NCBI RefSeq assembly: GCF_042688525.2
Contig: NZ_JBHWAB010000002.1
Span: 62,001-126,000 of the forward strand
Length of the DNA stretch: 64,000 bases
Reading direction: 5' to 3'
From: Haloimpatiens sp042688525
GTDB taxonomy: Bacteria; Bacillota; Clostridia; Clostridiales; Clostridiaceae
Part shown: positions 44,504 through 52,688 of the stretch, one piece after another
Position numbering within the stretch: position 1 is the stretch's first letter
Layout of the letters: every line of letters starts with the position of its first letter
Notes under the pieces: generated by a model
Told to the model about the DNA's origin: nothing
The model's input: only the letters and a program-made list of their open reading frames with translations
Database searches by the model: none
Translations under genes and position numbers: made by a program

Positions 44504-44942
44504 TACTCAAAAAAATGACTTATTTTACGTTTGTTCACTCATAGAATTTATAGGAAGAAAGACGAAAAATAGAAGATCAACTATTGTAGAAATACTTGGA
44601 AAGAAAGAGTTAAAGAGACAGCTAGAACTTGCTGATGTTAATCATTGTTTATCATTTGAGCAAGTATCAGATGAGATAATAGAGTATTTTAATATAAAAG
44701 AAGGTAATTTTGATTCAGTAGGATTATGTAAATATACTGTACCAAGTTTCCAAGCAATAGGAAAAGAATATCAAAGATTAATAATAGATGTAAGTTCAGA
44801 AGATGATGATACAGTAGATGTTTTGTATGAAGTGTTTCAATCATTTATTAGTGATGAGATTTCAGATTTTAATTCATCAGTATACTATAGTACTCCAGAA
44901 TACTTAAAGTATTCTTATTTAGAAGGAAAACTATTGGCATAA
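44496..44942 (+). CDS. DUF3791-like partner of the DUF3990 protein
   Basis: A 148-residue protein whose start overlaps the DUF3990 stop by 8 bases, with GAGGAGTG upstream. Visible features are the N-terminal FYVCSLIEFIGRKTKNRR helix, LADVNHCLSFEQVSDEII, and VGLCKYTVPSFQAIGKEYQR, which recur in the DUF3791 partner and a following helical part. It would act as the antitoxin or partner. It is very acidic in the centre (SSEDDDTVDV). Confidence 0.65.
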   Translation: MNDTQKNDLFYVCSLIEFIGRKTKNRRSTIVEILGKKELKRQLELADVNHCLSFEQVSDEIIEYFNIKEGNFDSVGLCKYTVPSFQAIGKEYQRLIIDVSSEDDDTVDVLYEVFQSFISDEISDFNSSVYYSTPEYLKYSYLEGKLLA

Positions 44943-44943
44943 G

Positions 44944-44980
44944 GTTATAGCAGAAACTTATAGTTTCTGCTATAACTTTT
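44944..44980. terminator. Stem-loop terminator
   Basis: GTTATAGCAGAAAC (44944-44957) pairs perfectly with GTTTCTGCTATAAC (44963-44976), followed by TTTT. It ends the DUF3990/DUF3791 operon and can serve the convergent gene at 45006. Confidence 0.85.
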
Positions 44981-45005
44981 ATATGCGTATTTTGCTACAA
45001 AATTT

Positions 45006-45398
45006 TTATTTTAAGACCTCTGATTTAATAACATATTTACTATTAGGAAGATATTTTAATCTATAATTCTTACCTTCATAAATTTTATTAACCCTTGCGT
45101 TATAATAATAAGTCTGTTTTTCCAATACAAAGGATGGAGTTCCTTTTCCTTTATGTACACTGATACATTTGCCACTAGTAGTTTTATAATTTTTATTAAT
45201 ATAATAACTAATATCTTGAAAACGTGGTTTTAAAACGCTGTTGCAGCAGTATATAGTCCATATCATAAGCAAAGGAACAAATATTATTAAAGGTGCTAAT
45301 TTCTTTTTATTTTCTGCTTTAATCAAAATTATCACTAATGCAATTATCCAAAAAAATGCAAAGAATATTTGAAATACTGTATCTATAATAAAATCCAT
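45006..45398 (-). CDS. Membrane protein of DUF3592 type
   Basis: A 130-residue protein: two N-terminal helices (about 5-22 and 35-52) and an outer beta-strand part with YYINKNYKTTSGKCISVHKG and NARVNKIYEGKNYRLKYLPN. The pattern of two helices around a strand domain with CxSVxxG resembles DUF3592 proteins, but the match is loose. ATG 45398 has AAAGGA 9 bases upstream; the longer start at 45416 does not. Function unknown. Confidence 0.6.
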   Translation of the reverse strand: MDFIIDTVFQIFFAFFWIIALVIILIKAENKKKLAPLIIFVPLLMIWTIYCCNSVLKPRFQDISYYINKNYKTTSGKCISVHKGKGTPSFVLEKQTYYYNARVNKIYEGKNYRLKYLPNSKYVIKSEVLK

Positions 45399-45636
45399 GA
45401 CACTCATTCCTTTCACAAATCTAATAACATTTTATACCTATATGATATTACATATCACATAAAAAACCAAATAAAAACCTATAATAGATTTGTGTTAACC
45501 TATTTTTACTTTATTTTAATATTATGTATAATAAAGCAAAAACTGTACAAGATATTGTTTTTAGAAAGGAATGATATCATAAATAACAAATTCTTCTTTT
45601 GATACTATATTTTCTTTATCTTTTGAATCATGAAGT

Positions 45637-46227
45637 TCATTTAATTTGAATATTAAAAGTTATTTCATCATATGGTCTCCCAGATAAAGTTTGATGTTCA
45701 TATCTCATAATTATTTTTTCATTGCCTGACTTTAGAGGTTTAAAATAAAAGTTTTGTCTATCATAACTTATACCTTTCTTGCCTCTTTTTGACCTAGGTA
45801 TAGGTATATCAATCCAAGATTGTTTTTCAAGTTTAATTATTTTATTATTAATATCATTTTCTATATTCCATGTGTAAGTAATTGTCTTATTTGCATGTAA
45901 AGATATAATAAAATTATACTCTTTTGGAACAGTTAAATTTAATGTTCCATTTTTGTCTACTGCATACTGTTTTATTAAAGCATTCCTGTCCTTATATGTT
46001 ATAATTGCAATATAATTTTTATTTACATTACCTGCATAAACATATCTTTGTTTACCTAATAATGCATCCATCTTATTAAGATTAAATATTTTAAAGTTAT
46101 AGTTTACTAATTTAGAATTTATCTGATCAAAAAATACTTGTCGTGAAAATATAACTTTATACAGTAATAATATTACACATAGTAATATTACTGTTATTAT
46201 GATAATAATATTTTTTTTACTATTCAT
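45637..46227 (-). CDS. Chagasin-like (I42) cysteine-protease inhibitor, membrane-anchored
   Basis: A 196-residue protein with one N-terminal helix (about 6-25) and a C-terminal part like the I42 inhibitor fold: TITYTWNIEND in the place of the NPTTGY-W loop, KLEKQSWIDIPIPRSKRG, and the loop ending GNEKIIMRYEHQTLSGRPYD. I42 proteins block papain-like proteases with these loops. GAGGAG supports ATG 46227. A broken gene with papain/C39-like text begins 44 bases upstream on the other strand, so this may be the protector of a lost protease. Confidence 0.65.
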   Translation of the reverse strand: MNSKKNIIIIITVILLCVILLLYKVIFSRQVFFDQINSKLVNYNFKIFNLNKMDALLGKQRYVYAGNVNKNYIAIITYKDRNALIKQYAVDKNGTLNLTVPKEYNFIISLHANKTITYTWNIENDINNKIIKLEKQSWIDIPIPRSKRGKKGISYDRQNFYFKPLKSGNEKIIMRYEHQTLSGRPYDEITFNIQIK

Positions 46228-46270
46228 ATATATTCTCCTCAAATACAATTTTATACTTAGATATTATTAT

Positions 46271-46483
46271 ATGATAAATATTACATTATATCCATATTAT
46301 GATAGTAAGAATATATCCTGGCAAAATGCTACATATGATTTAGATAGAGTCAATCCTATAGATTCTGGTTGATATACTAATACGTTAATACGTAGTAGAC
46401 ATGCTATGCCAGTTCGTGGCTATGAATACTATGAAGATATTGACAGTAAGATATATTTATTAATAGGGGTAATCCTAGGGTAG
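46271..46483 (+). pseudogene. Broken papain-like or C39-like cysteine peptidase gene
   Basis: From ATG 46271 the frame reads YYDSKNISWQNATYDLDRVN, meets TGA at 46370, and continues SRHAMPVRGYEYYEDIDSKI before another stop. The second half resembles the catalytic histidine motif (HAM-VRGYE) of C39_2 or papain-like peptidases. A +1 frame then gives NRGNPRVVTINRKL, as if a frameshift follows. The N-terminal catalytic cysteine is missing. It lies beside an I42-type inhibitor gene. Confidence 0.4.
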
Positions 46484-46655
46484 TTACGATAAACCGTAAA
46501 CTCACTTCCTTAAAATGTAAATAAGTTTGTGGTTTATATATTTGGGTATATTTAGTATAATTATAGTATACGTAATGATATATTAATGCATAATTGTAAA
46601 AAACTACAAAACATGTATAAATAAATTATACGCAATGAATGGAGTACAAAAGGAA

Positions 46656-47228
46656 ATGGATATTAATATTTTTATTATCATAATCATTGTATTAATCAAC
46701 TTATATCCACTTTTAGTTTATAAGTCTCCTGTAACAAAATTGAAAAGGGATAGATTTGATGTGATAATTATTTTAGGCTTTCCTGCATTACAGGACGGGA
46801 AGCCTTCTCCGATAATGAGAGAAAGAGTTGTGAAAACAGTTGAATTATTTAATAAGGGATACGCTAATAACATTATATGTTCGGGTGGAGGAGTCTATAA
46901 TAAATATATTGAAGCAGATGTTATGGCTAATTTCGCAAAATCATTAGGTATTCCAAATAGTTGTTTGATTAAAGAGGATAAATCAAGAAATACATATCAA
47001 AATATACAAAATTCAATAAAGATAATGGAAGATAAAAATTGGTCATCAGCAATGGTAGTAACTTCTCCTTGGCATTTAAGACGTTCTAACTATTTTTTAT
47101 CAAAATTCAATATTACATATCAAATGGAGAAATCTGACTATCCAAGAGAATTCTCTTATCTTTATATTATTGCTATATATATGTGGGAAAATTATGTAAT
47201 GGCCAAAACTAAGATAAAAAGACACTGA
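46656..47228 (+). CDS. YdcF-like DUF218 protein
   Basis: A 190-residue protein with one N-terminal membrane helix (about 3-22) and a DUF218 domain: VIIILGFPALQDGKPSPIMR, NNIICSGGGVYNKYIEADVM, and TSPWHLRRSNYF. The conserved serine/glycine and histidine residues form a putative nucleotide-sugar or SAM pocket in this family; the role is unclear (cell envelope or vancomycin-sensitivity linked in relatives). The ATG 46656 is chosen because the earlier one (46635) lacks a ribosome binding site; this remains uncertain. Confidence 0.75.
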   Translation: MDINIFIIIIIVLINLYPLLVYKSPVTKLKRDRFDVIIILGFPALQDGKPSPIMRERVVKTVELFNKGYANNIICSGGGVYNKYIEADVMANFAKSLGIPNSCLIKEDKSRNTYQNIQNSIKIMEDKNWSSAMVVTSPWHLRRSNYFLSKFNITYQMEKSDYPREFSYLYIIAIYMWENYVMAKTKIKRH

Positions 47229-47366
47229 TACTATATTGTTTTATAAGACGAACCAAAAGAGCTATTAAATCTCCTTTATTTAATATGTAATATCAATTGA
47301 ATTATACTAATCTTTGTAATAATTTCTTCACTTATCATATGGAAAAAAACAAATAATTGGATTACA

Positions 47367-48152
47367 TTATACCATTTTACCTATTCTTTTGTTCCAAATG
47401 AATAATGATGCTCCTAAACAACATAAAGAAAATAGGAAAAAGGTATATATATTATTTAAATTATATGAGCCTGCTAAAATATAATGTCCAATTGTTGCTG
47501 TCTTAAAAAATATATCAATCATAGGTTTAAATAAATATAATGCAGCTATCATAAAAGCAATACTTCCTAAGAATGTTAATATAGGCTTTTTGACAATTAC
47601 ACTTATAAATGAAGTTATACCAAGTAGGGATAAATGTATTACTAATATTATTAAATAATATTTTATATTGTATATTGTAGAATCAAATAAACCTAATTTT
47701 GAATTTATAATAAAATAGTTTGTAGATTCAACTCTAGGCATAAATATATATCCTATAAGGGTTTTTGTTAAATATACACAACATAGAATTGCTGCATAAA
47801 TACTTGCTAAAGCTATCCACTTAGCTACTAGTAGTTTCCACTTTTTTATTGGCCTTAGCAATATCATTTTGTAGGCACCTGTATCAATTTCTAAACTTAA
47901 ACATTCAGTAAAATATAAGGGTAATATAATAAATATTAAAACAGCATTAAAATCTGTCAGTTGTGTTACCGAGTAATTAAGACTATTAAGAGAAATTTCT
48001 AATCCTTTTTTAAGAACATAATTATCAACATGCCAACGTTTTTGATATATTAAAAAAACGAAAATTTGAAATACAATAGTAATCATAAATAATATTTTAG
48101 TACTTTTTTTATTCAAAATCCTTTCACATTCAGCCCAAATTAATTCTTTCAT
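47367..48152 (-). CDS. ABC-2 type permease, BcrB-like
   Basis: A 261-residue protein with about six helices (first at about 18-36; another with LIFIILPLYFTECLSLEIDT) and a charged cytoplasmic N-terminus MKELIWAECERILNKKSTK. The ECLSLEIDTGAYKMILLRPI stretch is typical of the bacitracin/lantibiotic BcrB-like permeases. GGAAGG precedes the ATG. It is the last gene of the three-gene exporter operon and should pair with the permease at 48172 as a heterodimer. Confidence 0.85.
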   Translation of the reverse strand: MKELIWAECERILNKKSTKILFMITIVFQIFVFLIYQKRWHVDNYVLKKGLEISLNSLNYSVTQLTDFNAVLIFIILPLYFTECLSLEIDTGAYKMILLRPIKKWKLLVAKWIALASIYAAILCCVYLTKTLIGYIFMPRVESTNYFIINSKLGLFDSTIYNIKYYLIILVIHLSLLGITSFISVIVKKPILTFLGSIAFMIAALYLFKPMIDIFFKTATIGHYILAGSYNLNNIYTFFLFSLCCLGASLFIWNKRIGKMV

Positions 48153-48171
48153 ATTCTTTACCTTCCTTTTC

Positions 48172-48996
48172 TTATTCTAAATAATCTTCATTTATAAATG
48201 ATAGGTATGATGTAATTTGAAAAATTGCAATAACTATGAACATGCCCAGTAAAAAAACACTTGTAATTCCAGCTGCAAAATTTGCTGCACCACTAAATTG
48301 AGCATAAACTGTTGATATACAAAGATATTTAAGTACAGTTAAACTATTCTTACAACTGCCAAATAGACTAAGTACAATTTCTATGTATAAAAAATTTACA
48401 AAAAAAGTTCCTATACTTAAACCTAAGGTTGCTGTTATGGTATTGCATTTTATTGAAAAGAATTGAACTATACTTCCAAAGGCAAGTAAACTTAAATATC
48501 CTACAAAATAGTATTTAAGAGTGTATATGGCTGCATATTTAGCATCATATAATCCTTCTTTTAAAAATAGTGCTGTTTTACTAACTTTAGGTAAATAAAA
48601 TTCACCTACAATAAAAGAAATAATAAAATGAATTATTAATATTAAAAATATATTTATTGCTAATACTAAAAACTTTGCTAGATATAGCTTTTTTATAGAA
48701 ATTGCTCTTGAAAAAGCCATTTTCAAATTTCCTTTTCTATATTCTTCATTGAAACTTAATACAAAAAAAATTAATACAATTATATTAGATGCAGTGAGTA
48801 ACATCTCTTGAATACTTATTATAGGAAAATTCATACTGGAACTAAAAACTACATCTGTTACTTTTGCTTGTGTATTAGTTTCTAAAGCAAACTTTAATGA
48901 TAATAAAACTATTACTGGTATAGAAAGAAAACACATTAAATTTATTTTTTTTGACCAAAATTTTTCAAATTCGTACATAAAAATACACTTAAACAT
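48172..48996 (-). CDS. ABC-2 type permease, BcrB-like
   Basis: A 274-residue permease with six helices and the same NEEYRKGNLKMAFSRAISIK motif before helix 3. GGAGG 8 bases upstream selects ATG 48996 over the earlier in-frame start at 49053, which overlaps the ATPase gene. It lies between the ATPase and the second permease, with 19 bases to the latter. The exporter may give immunity to a membrane peptide. Confidence 0.87.
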   Translation of the reverse strand: MFKCIFMYEFEKFWSKKINLMCFLSIPVIVLLSLKFALETNTQAKVTDVVFSSSMNFPIISIQEMLLTASNIIVLIFFVLSFNEEYRKGNLKMAFSRAISIKKLYLAKFLVLAINIFLILIIHFIISFIVGEFYLPKVSKTALFLKEGLYDAKYAAIYTLKYYFVGYLSLLAFGSIVQFFSIKCNTITATLGLSIGTFFVNFLYIEIVLSLFGSCKNSLTVLKYLCISTVYAQFSGAANFAAGITSVFLLGMFIVIAIFQITSYLSFINEDYLE

Positions 48997-49027
48997 TAGA
49001 TAGTCCTCCATAAATTTTTGAATATAA

Positions 49028-49774
49028 CTATTGCAGTAACTCCATAAAAACATCCTCTAAGGTTTTGTTTTTTTCAATAGAATTCAACAATGTGTCAGAT
49101 GCTCCACTCCACTTTATACTTCCATCTTTTATAAGAACATACTTAGTACACACCTTCTGAAGTTCATCTAAGAGATGACTTGATATTAAAAATGTAATTC
49201 CATACTTTTCTTTAAGTTGTACTATTAATTCTCTTAATTCCTTCATTCCTAAAGGATCAAGACCATTTGTAGGTTCATCAAGTACTACTATTGATGGGTT
49301 ATTAAGTAGTGCTTGAGCAATACCTAGCCTTTGTTTCATTCCTAAGGAATAGGTTTTTACTTTATCATTTCCTCTATCATCAGTTTTGGTTTTAAGCCCT
49401 ACAATTTCTAATACTTCTTCTACTTTTTCAAGCTGCTGTTTTCTACTCATACCATGATTTAGTCTCGCTAAATTTTGTAAATTTTTTCTTCCTGACATGT
49501 AACCAAAGAATACTGGAACGTCTAAAACAGCACCTATTCCAAATAAAGCTTTTTCCCTGTTTTTAGATACATCTATCCCATTTACCAACACATTTCCTTT
49601 ATCTGGATTGATTAGCCCAGTTATCATTTTCATTATGGTAGTTTTGCCTGCACCATTAGGACCTATAAAACCACAAATATCTGAACTTAAAATTTCAAAT
49701 GAAACATTTTTTATTACTTTTCTTTTTTTAAAAGTTTTACTTACATTTTTAATTTCAATTTTTTTATTATTCAT
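49028..49774 (-). CDS. ABC transporter ATP-binding protein, BcrA-like
   Basis: A 248-residue ATPase with Walker A GPNGAGKTT, signature YSLGMKQR (the SLGMKQR form of the Bcr/lantibiotic class), Walker B IVVLDEPTNGLD and the switch histidine in ISSHLLDE. ATG 49774 has AGGAG 9 bases upstream. It opens an operon with two permeases, and a two-component system is divergent at 50183, the usual setting of BcrABC-type peptide defence. Confidence 0.93.
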   Translation of the reverse strand: MNNKKIEIKNVSKTFKKRKVIKNVSFEILSSDICGFIGPNGAGKTTIMKMITGLINPDKGNVLVNGIDVSKNREKALFGIGAVLDVPVFFGYMSGRKNLQNLARLNHGMSRKQQLEKVEEVLEIVGLKTKTDDRGNDKVKTYSLGMKQRLGIAQALLNNPSIVVLDEPTNGLDPLGMKELRELIVQLKEKYGITFLISSHLLDELQKVCTKYVLIKDGSIKWSGASDTLLNSIEKNKTLEDVFMELLQ

Positions 49775-49964
49775 TTTTTTCAACTCCTAATTACAGTTAA
49801 TTTATATATTTATACCCGGGTAATTTCACATATTTAGTTGATTTTTAAGTATACATACGAAGAATTCATTAATATATAAACATAAAAAAATAAACTTTTT
49901 ATAAACTCTAATACATTTAAACCTTAAACTTGCAATAAATACATTTACGTACTATTATGTATTT

Positions 49965-50065
49965 ACTCAACTTTTACAGTAAAAAAATACTGATTAGCGA
50001 AGAAAAAGGTTTCTAAGCAAGATATCATTTCGTGCAGCAGCTATTTTTCAACTGCGAAGGTTGAA
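49965..50065. mobile_element. MITE of the IS4-type element, 101 bp short form
   Basis: Ends ACTCAACTTTTACAG and CTGCGAAGGTTGAA match the IS4 terminal repeat; a 6-bp direct repeat GTATTT flanks it (49959-49964, 50066-50071). It lies between the divergent exporter and two-component operons, where it may separate or alter their promoters. The remaining bases 49790-49958 show no features beyond an isolated TACCCGGGTA palindrome. Confidence 0.82.
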
Positions 50066-50182
50066 GTATTTATTTAAAATTAATGCATCCAGCAAGAAGT
50101 TGATAGGTAAGTTCACATAATACACAATAAAGCTAAGTGTGCACAAGATTATTAGGTACAGAATAAGAGGTGATTATTACTA

Positions 50183-50875
50183 ATGTATAAAAAAGTACTT
50201 ATTGTAGATGATAATGAAGACATTATTTCATTTATAAAACCTGCATTAGAAGCAGAGGGGTTTTCTGTAGATTTTGCTTTAAAAGGGTATGAAGCTTTGG
50301 AAAAAGTAAATAACGATTTAGATATTATTTTACTTGATGTAATGCTGCCAGATCTAAATGGATTTGATATCTGTAAACGAATTAGAGAAAAAATAAACTG
50401 TCCAATTATATTTTTGACAGCTAGAGGACTTGAAGAAGAAAGGATTAAAGGATTTTTGCTTGGGGGTGATGATTATATAGTAAAGCCTTTTTCTTTAAAA
50501 GAACTTATTTTAAGGATCAATGTTCATTTTAAAAGGACCTGTGAAAATGTGAGAAAAAAAGAAACAACAAAACTAAATTTTGATAATTTATCAGTTAACT
50601 TAATATCAAAGTGTATTGAACAAAATGGAATTGAAATAGATTTTACTAAAAAGGAATATGAAATTATTGAACTTTTATGTACTCATCCTGGACAAGTATT
50701 TTCTAAGGAGCAAATTTTTGAAACTATATGGGGATATGACAGTGAAAGCAATCTTAATACTGTAACTGAACATATAAAAAGAATAAGGTCTAAGTTTAAT
50801 TTCAATAATATATCTAATAATTATATAAAAACTGCATGGGGGATAGGATACAAATGGGAGTCTTTAAACATATAA
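50183..50875 (+). CDS. Response regulator, OmpR type
   Basis: A 230-residue regulator: receiver D in IILLDVMLPDLNG with the conserved KPFS lysine, and a C-terminal winged helix (DFTKKEYEIIELLCTHPGQV, TVTEHIKRIRSKF). GAGGTG precedes the ATG. It is divergent from the BcrA-like operon, which it most likely controls in response to a peptide. The kinase gene overlaps its end by 22 bases. Confidence 0.93.
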   Translation: MYKKVLIVDDNEDIISFIKPALEAEGFSVDFALKGYEALEKVNNDLDIILLDVMLPDLNGFDICKRIREKINCPIIFLTARGLEEERIKGFLLGGDDYIVKPFSLKELILRINVHFKRTCENVRKKETTKLNFDNLSVNLISKCIEQNGIEIDFTKKEYEIIELLCTHPGQVFSKEQIFETIWGYDSESNLNTVTEHIKRIRSKFNFNNISNNYIKTAWGIGYKWESLNI

Positions 50876-52308
50876 ATAAAAATTTGAAAATAAAAACACA
50901 ATTTGTATTGTTTTTTATTTCAACTACTATAGTATCAATTATTCTTTCTCTTATTGTTCTTACTTTATTTTTATCTACATGTTATAACAAGAAAGTAGCA
51001 TGTTCTAATGAAGTATATGCATCAAGAAATGTAGACAAAATTTTTAATGAAAACTTTAAAAATGAAATAGATAGGGAAGTACTAAAAAAAGATTTTGATT
51101 ATTGGATTGTGCTAAAAAATAAAGATGTTTTATATTCTTCAACTGATAGTAAATTACCTGGTGAAATTTCTATAAAGTCTAATAGATATTTTACAAAAGA
51201 ATATGATAAGAAAGATAAAAAAATGTATGTTGTTGTTTTTACTCCATTAATTTCTAATAATAAATTAAAAGGAGGATTTGTTCAAAAATATAAAAGTAAT
51301 TCTATTGCAGAAACGGCTGTTATTGACAAACTTATGAGAAAAGTAGGTAGTGATCTTTTTTATCCGTTATTTGCTATTATTTCAGTACTTTTAATTCATT
51401 TTATAGTAGTAATTTGTTTTTCATGGTTATTTTCATCTGGGATTAATAAGAACTTAAAAAAATTAATCAAAATTAGTGATAAAATCAAAAATGGTCGTCT
51501 AGATTTTAAGATAGATTTATCTTATAAAAATGAAATAGGTGAAGTTCTAAAAGCTTTTGAGGAAATGAGATCAACTTTAGAAAAGTCTCTTAAAACACAA
51601 TGGTTAATGACACAACAAAGAAAAGATATGATTTTAGCGCTTACTCATGATATTAAAACTCCTATAACTATTATATATGGGCATTTAGAACTACTTTCAG
51701 GAAATTACGGTAATATATCAGAAAAACAAAAAGAAGATTATATTAAAATTTTACTAAATAATGCGGATAAAGTAAGAAGACTTATAAATCAATTAAATGA
51801 AGTATGGGATTTAGAAAGGCCAAACTTATCTTTAAATGTACAAGCTGTAAATATGGACGAGTTCATTTCTTGTATCAAAGAAAATATTTATTGTCTTTGT
51901 AATGAGAAAAAAGTAAATTTTGTAGTATCACATTCATTTAAAGATACAGAAAGCTGTTATTTTGATGCTTTTAGAATAGAAGAAACTCTTTCAAACATTA
52001 TATCTAATTCCTTAAAGTATACAAAAGAAAATGATGAAATACTACTTGAGAGTTTTTTGAAAGATAATTCGCTTTTCTTTAGGGTATCAGATACAGGTAA
52101 AGGCTTTACTAATGAAACAAATATAATTTTTAATAAATATTATAAAGAAAATGAAGATGTAGCTTATAAAAATAGTTCTGGATTAGGCCTTTATATATGC
52201 AAACTTATTGTTGAAAAACACAATGGAAAAATTCATGCATATAACAATACTAAAGGTGGTGCAACTGTAGAATTTTCACTGCCAAGAAGAAATGCACATA
52301 TTCTGTAG
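50854..52308 (+). CDS. Sensor histidine kinase
   Basis: A 484-residue kinase with two membrane helices (about 17-38 and 171-195) around a ~130-residue outer sensor, then a HAMP linker, the phospho-histidine in LALTHDIKTP, and the N/G boxes IISNSLKYT, SDTGKGF and GLGLYICKLI. Unlike the kinase at 31051 it has a real outer domain and may sense its ligand directly. The ATG 50854 is preferred because GGGGGA lies 10 bases upstream, inside the regulator gene. Confidence 0.92.
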   Translation: MGVFKHINKNLKIKTQFVLFFISTTIVSIILSLIVLTLFLSTCYNKKVACSNEVYASRNVDKIFNENFKNEIDREVLKKDFDYWIVLKNKDVLYSSTDSKLPGEISIKSNRYFTKEYDKKDKKMYVVVFTPLISNNKLKGGFVQKYKSNSIAETAVIDKLMRKVGSDLFYPLFAIISVLLIHFIVVICFSWLFSSGINKNLKKLIKISDKIKNGRLDFKIDLSYKNEIGEVLKAFEEMRSTLEKSLKTQWLMTQQRKDMILALTHDIKTPITIIYGHLELLSGNYGNISEKQKEDYIKILLNNADKVRRLINQLNEVWDLERPNLSLNVQAVNMDEFISCIKENIYCLCNEKKVNFVVSHSFKDTESCYFDAFRIEETLSNIISNSLKYTKENDEILLESFLKDNSLFFRVSDTGKGFTNETNIIFNKYYKENEDVAYKNSSGLGLYICKLIVEKHNGKIHAYNNTKGGATVEFSLPRRNAHIL

Positions 52309-52358
52309 TAAAATATAGTTTAAAATGGAAATTGTTTTCATTTTTGAAAGTAGCTTAC

Positions 52359-52387
52359 TTGACAATATGCATAAGCATATATATAAT
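52359..52387 (+). promoter_or_regulatory. Promoter of the serS T-box transcript
   Basis: TTGACA (52359-52364), exactly 17 bases, TATAAT (52382-52387): a consensus sigma-A promoter, the strongest in the window. Confidence 0.85.
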
Positions 52388-52429
52388 TGTACATAATTAC
52401 AGTATAGTTAAATATATATAAACAGTGAT

Positions 52430-52646
52430 TATAAAAGCTACGATTTATAAATTTCTTCAGAGAGCCGATGGTTGGTGTGAATCGGTGAAAGGTTAAATCT
52501 TTCCACTTTTGGAGCTGTCGGTGATGAATCGAAAGGGTAGTATCCTTTATAATACTATTGAGCGGCTGATTGTTTTATACATCAGCAATTTGGGTGGCAA
52601 CGCGGATTGCTTCCGTCCCAGTTATATATGGGATGGAAGTTTTTTA
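52430..52646 (+). promoter_or_regulatory. T-box riboswitch leader of serS
   Basis: The T-box core is in AATTTGGGTGGCAACGCGG (52588-52605), followed by a terminator: CTTCCGTCCCA pairs with TGGGATGGAAG and a T-run ends at 52646. The 5' part (AGAGAGCCGATGGTTGGTG, ATGAATCGAAAGGGTAGTAT) has the stem I and AG-bulge look. I could not fix the serine specifier codon with confidence. Uncharged tRNA-Ser should promote readthrough to serS. Confidence 0.9.
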
Positions 52647-52688
52647 TTTTTTGTATTATGCAATATATTTAATTCAGGAGGGAAAAAC

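Noticed and set aside
45369..45602. 77-codon plus-strand frame
   Set aside because: It is antisense to the gene at 45006-45398, with low-complexity YLYD/FYFIL text and no ribosome site.
45561..45645. Minus-strand frame LHDSKDKENIVSKEEFVIYD after the inhibitor gene
   Set aside because: It could be a gene tail, but it has no start and overlaps the inhibitor stop in another frame; too little to call.
52509..52688. N-terminal extension of seryl-tRNA synthetase
   Set aside because: This stretch is the T-box leader with its terminator; the true start is ATG 52689 behind AGGGAGG.
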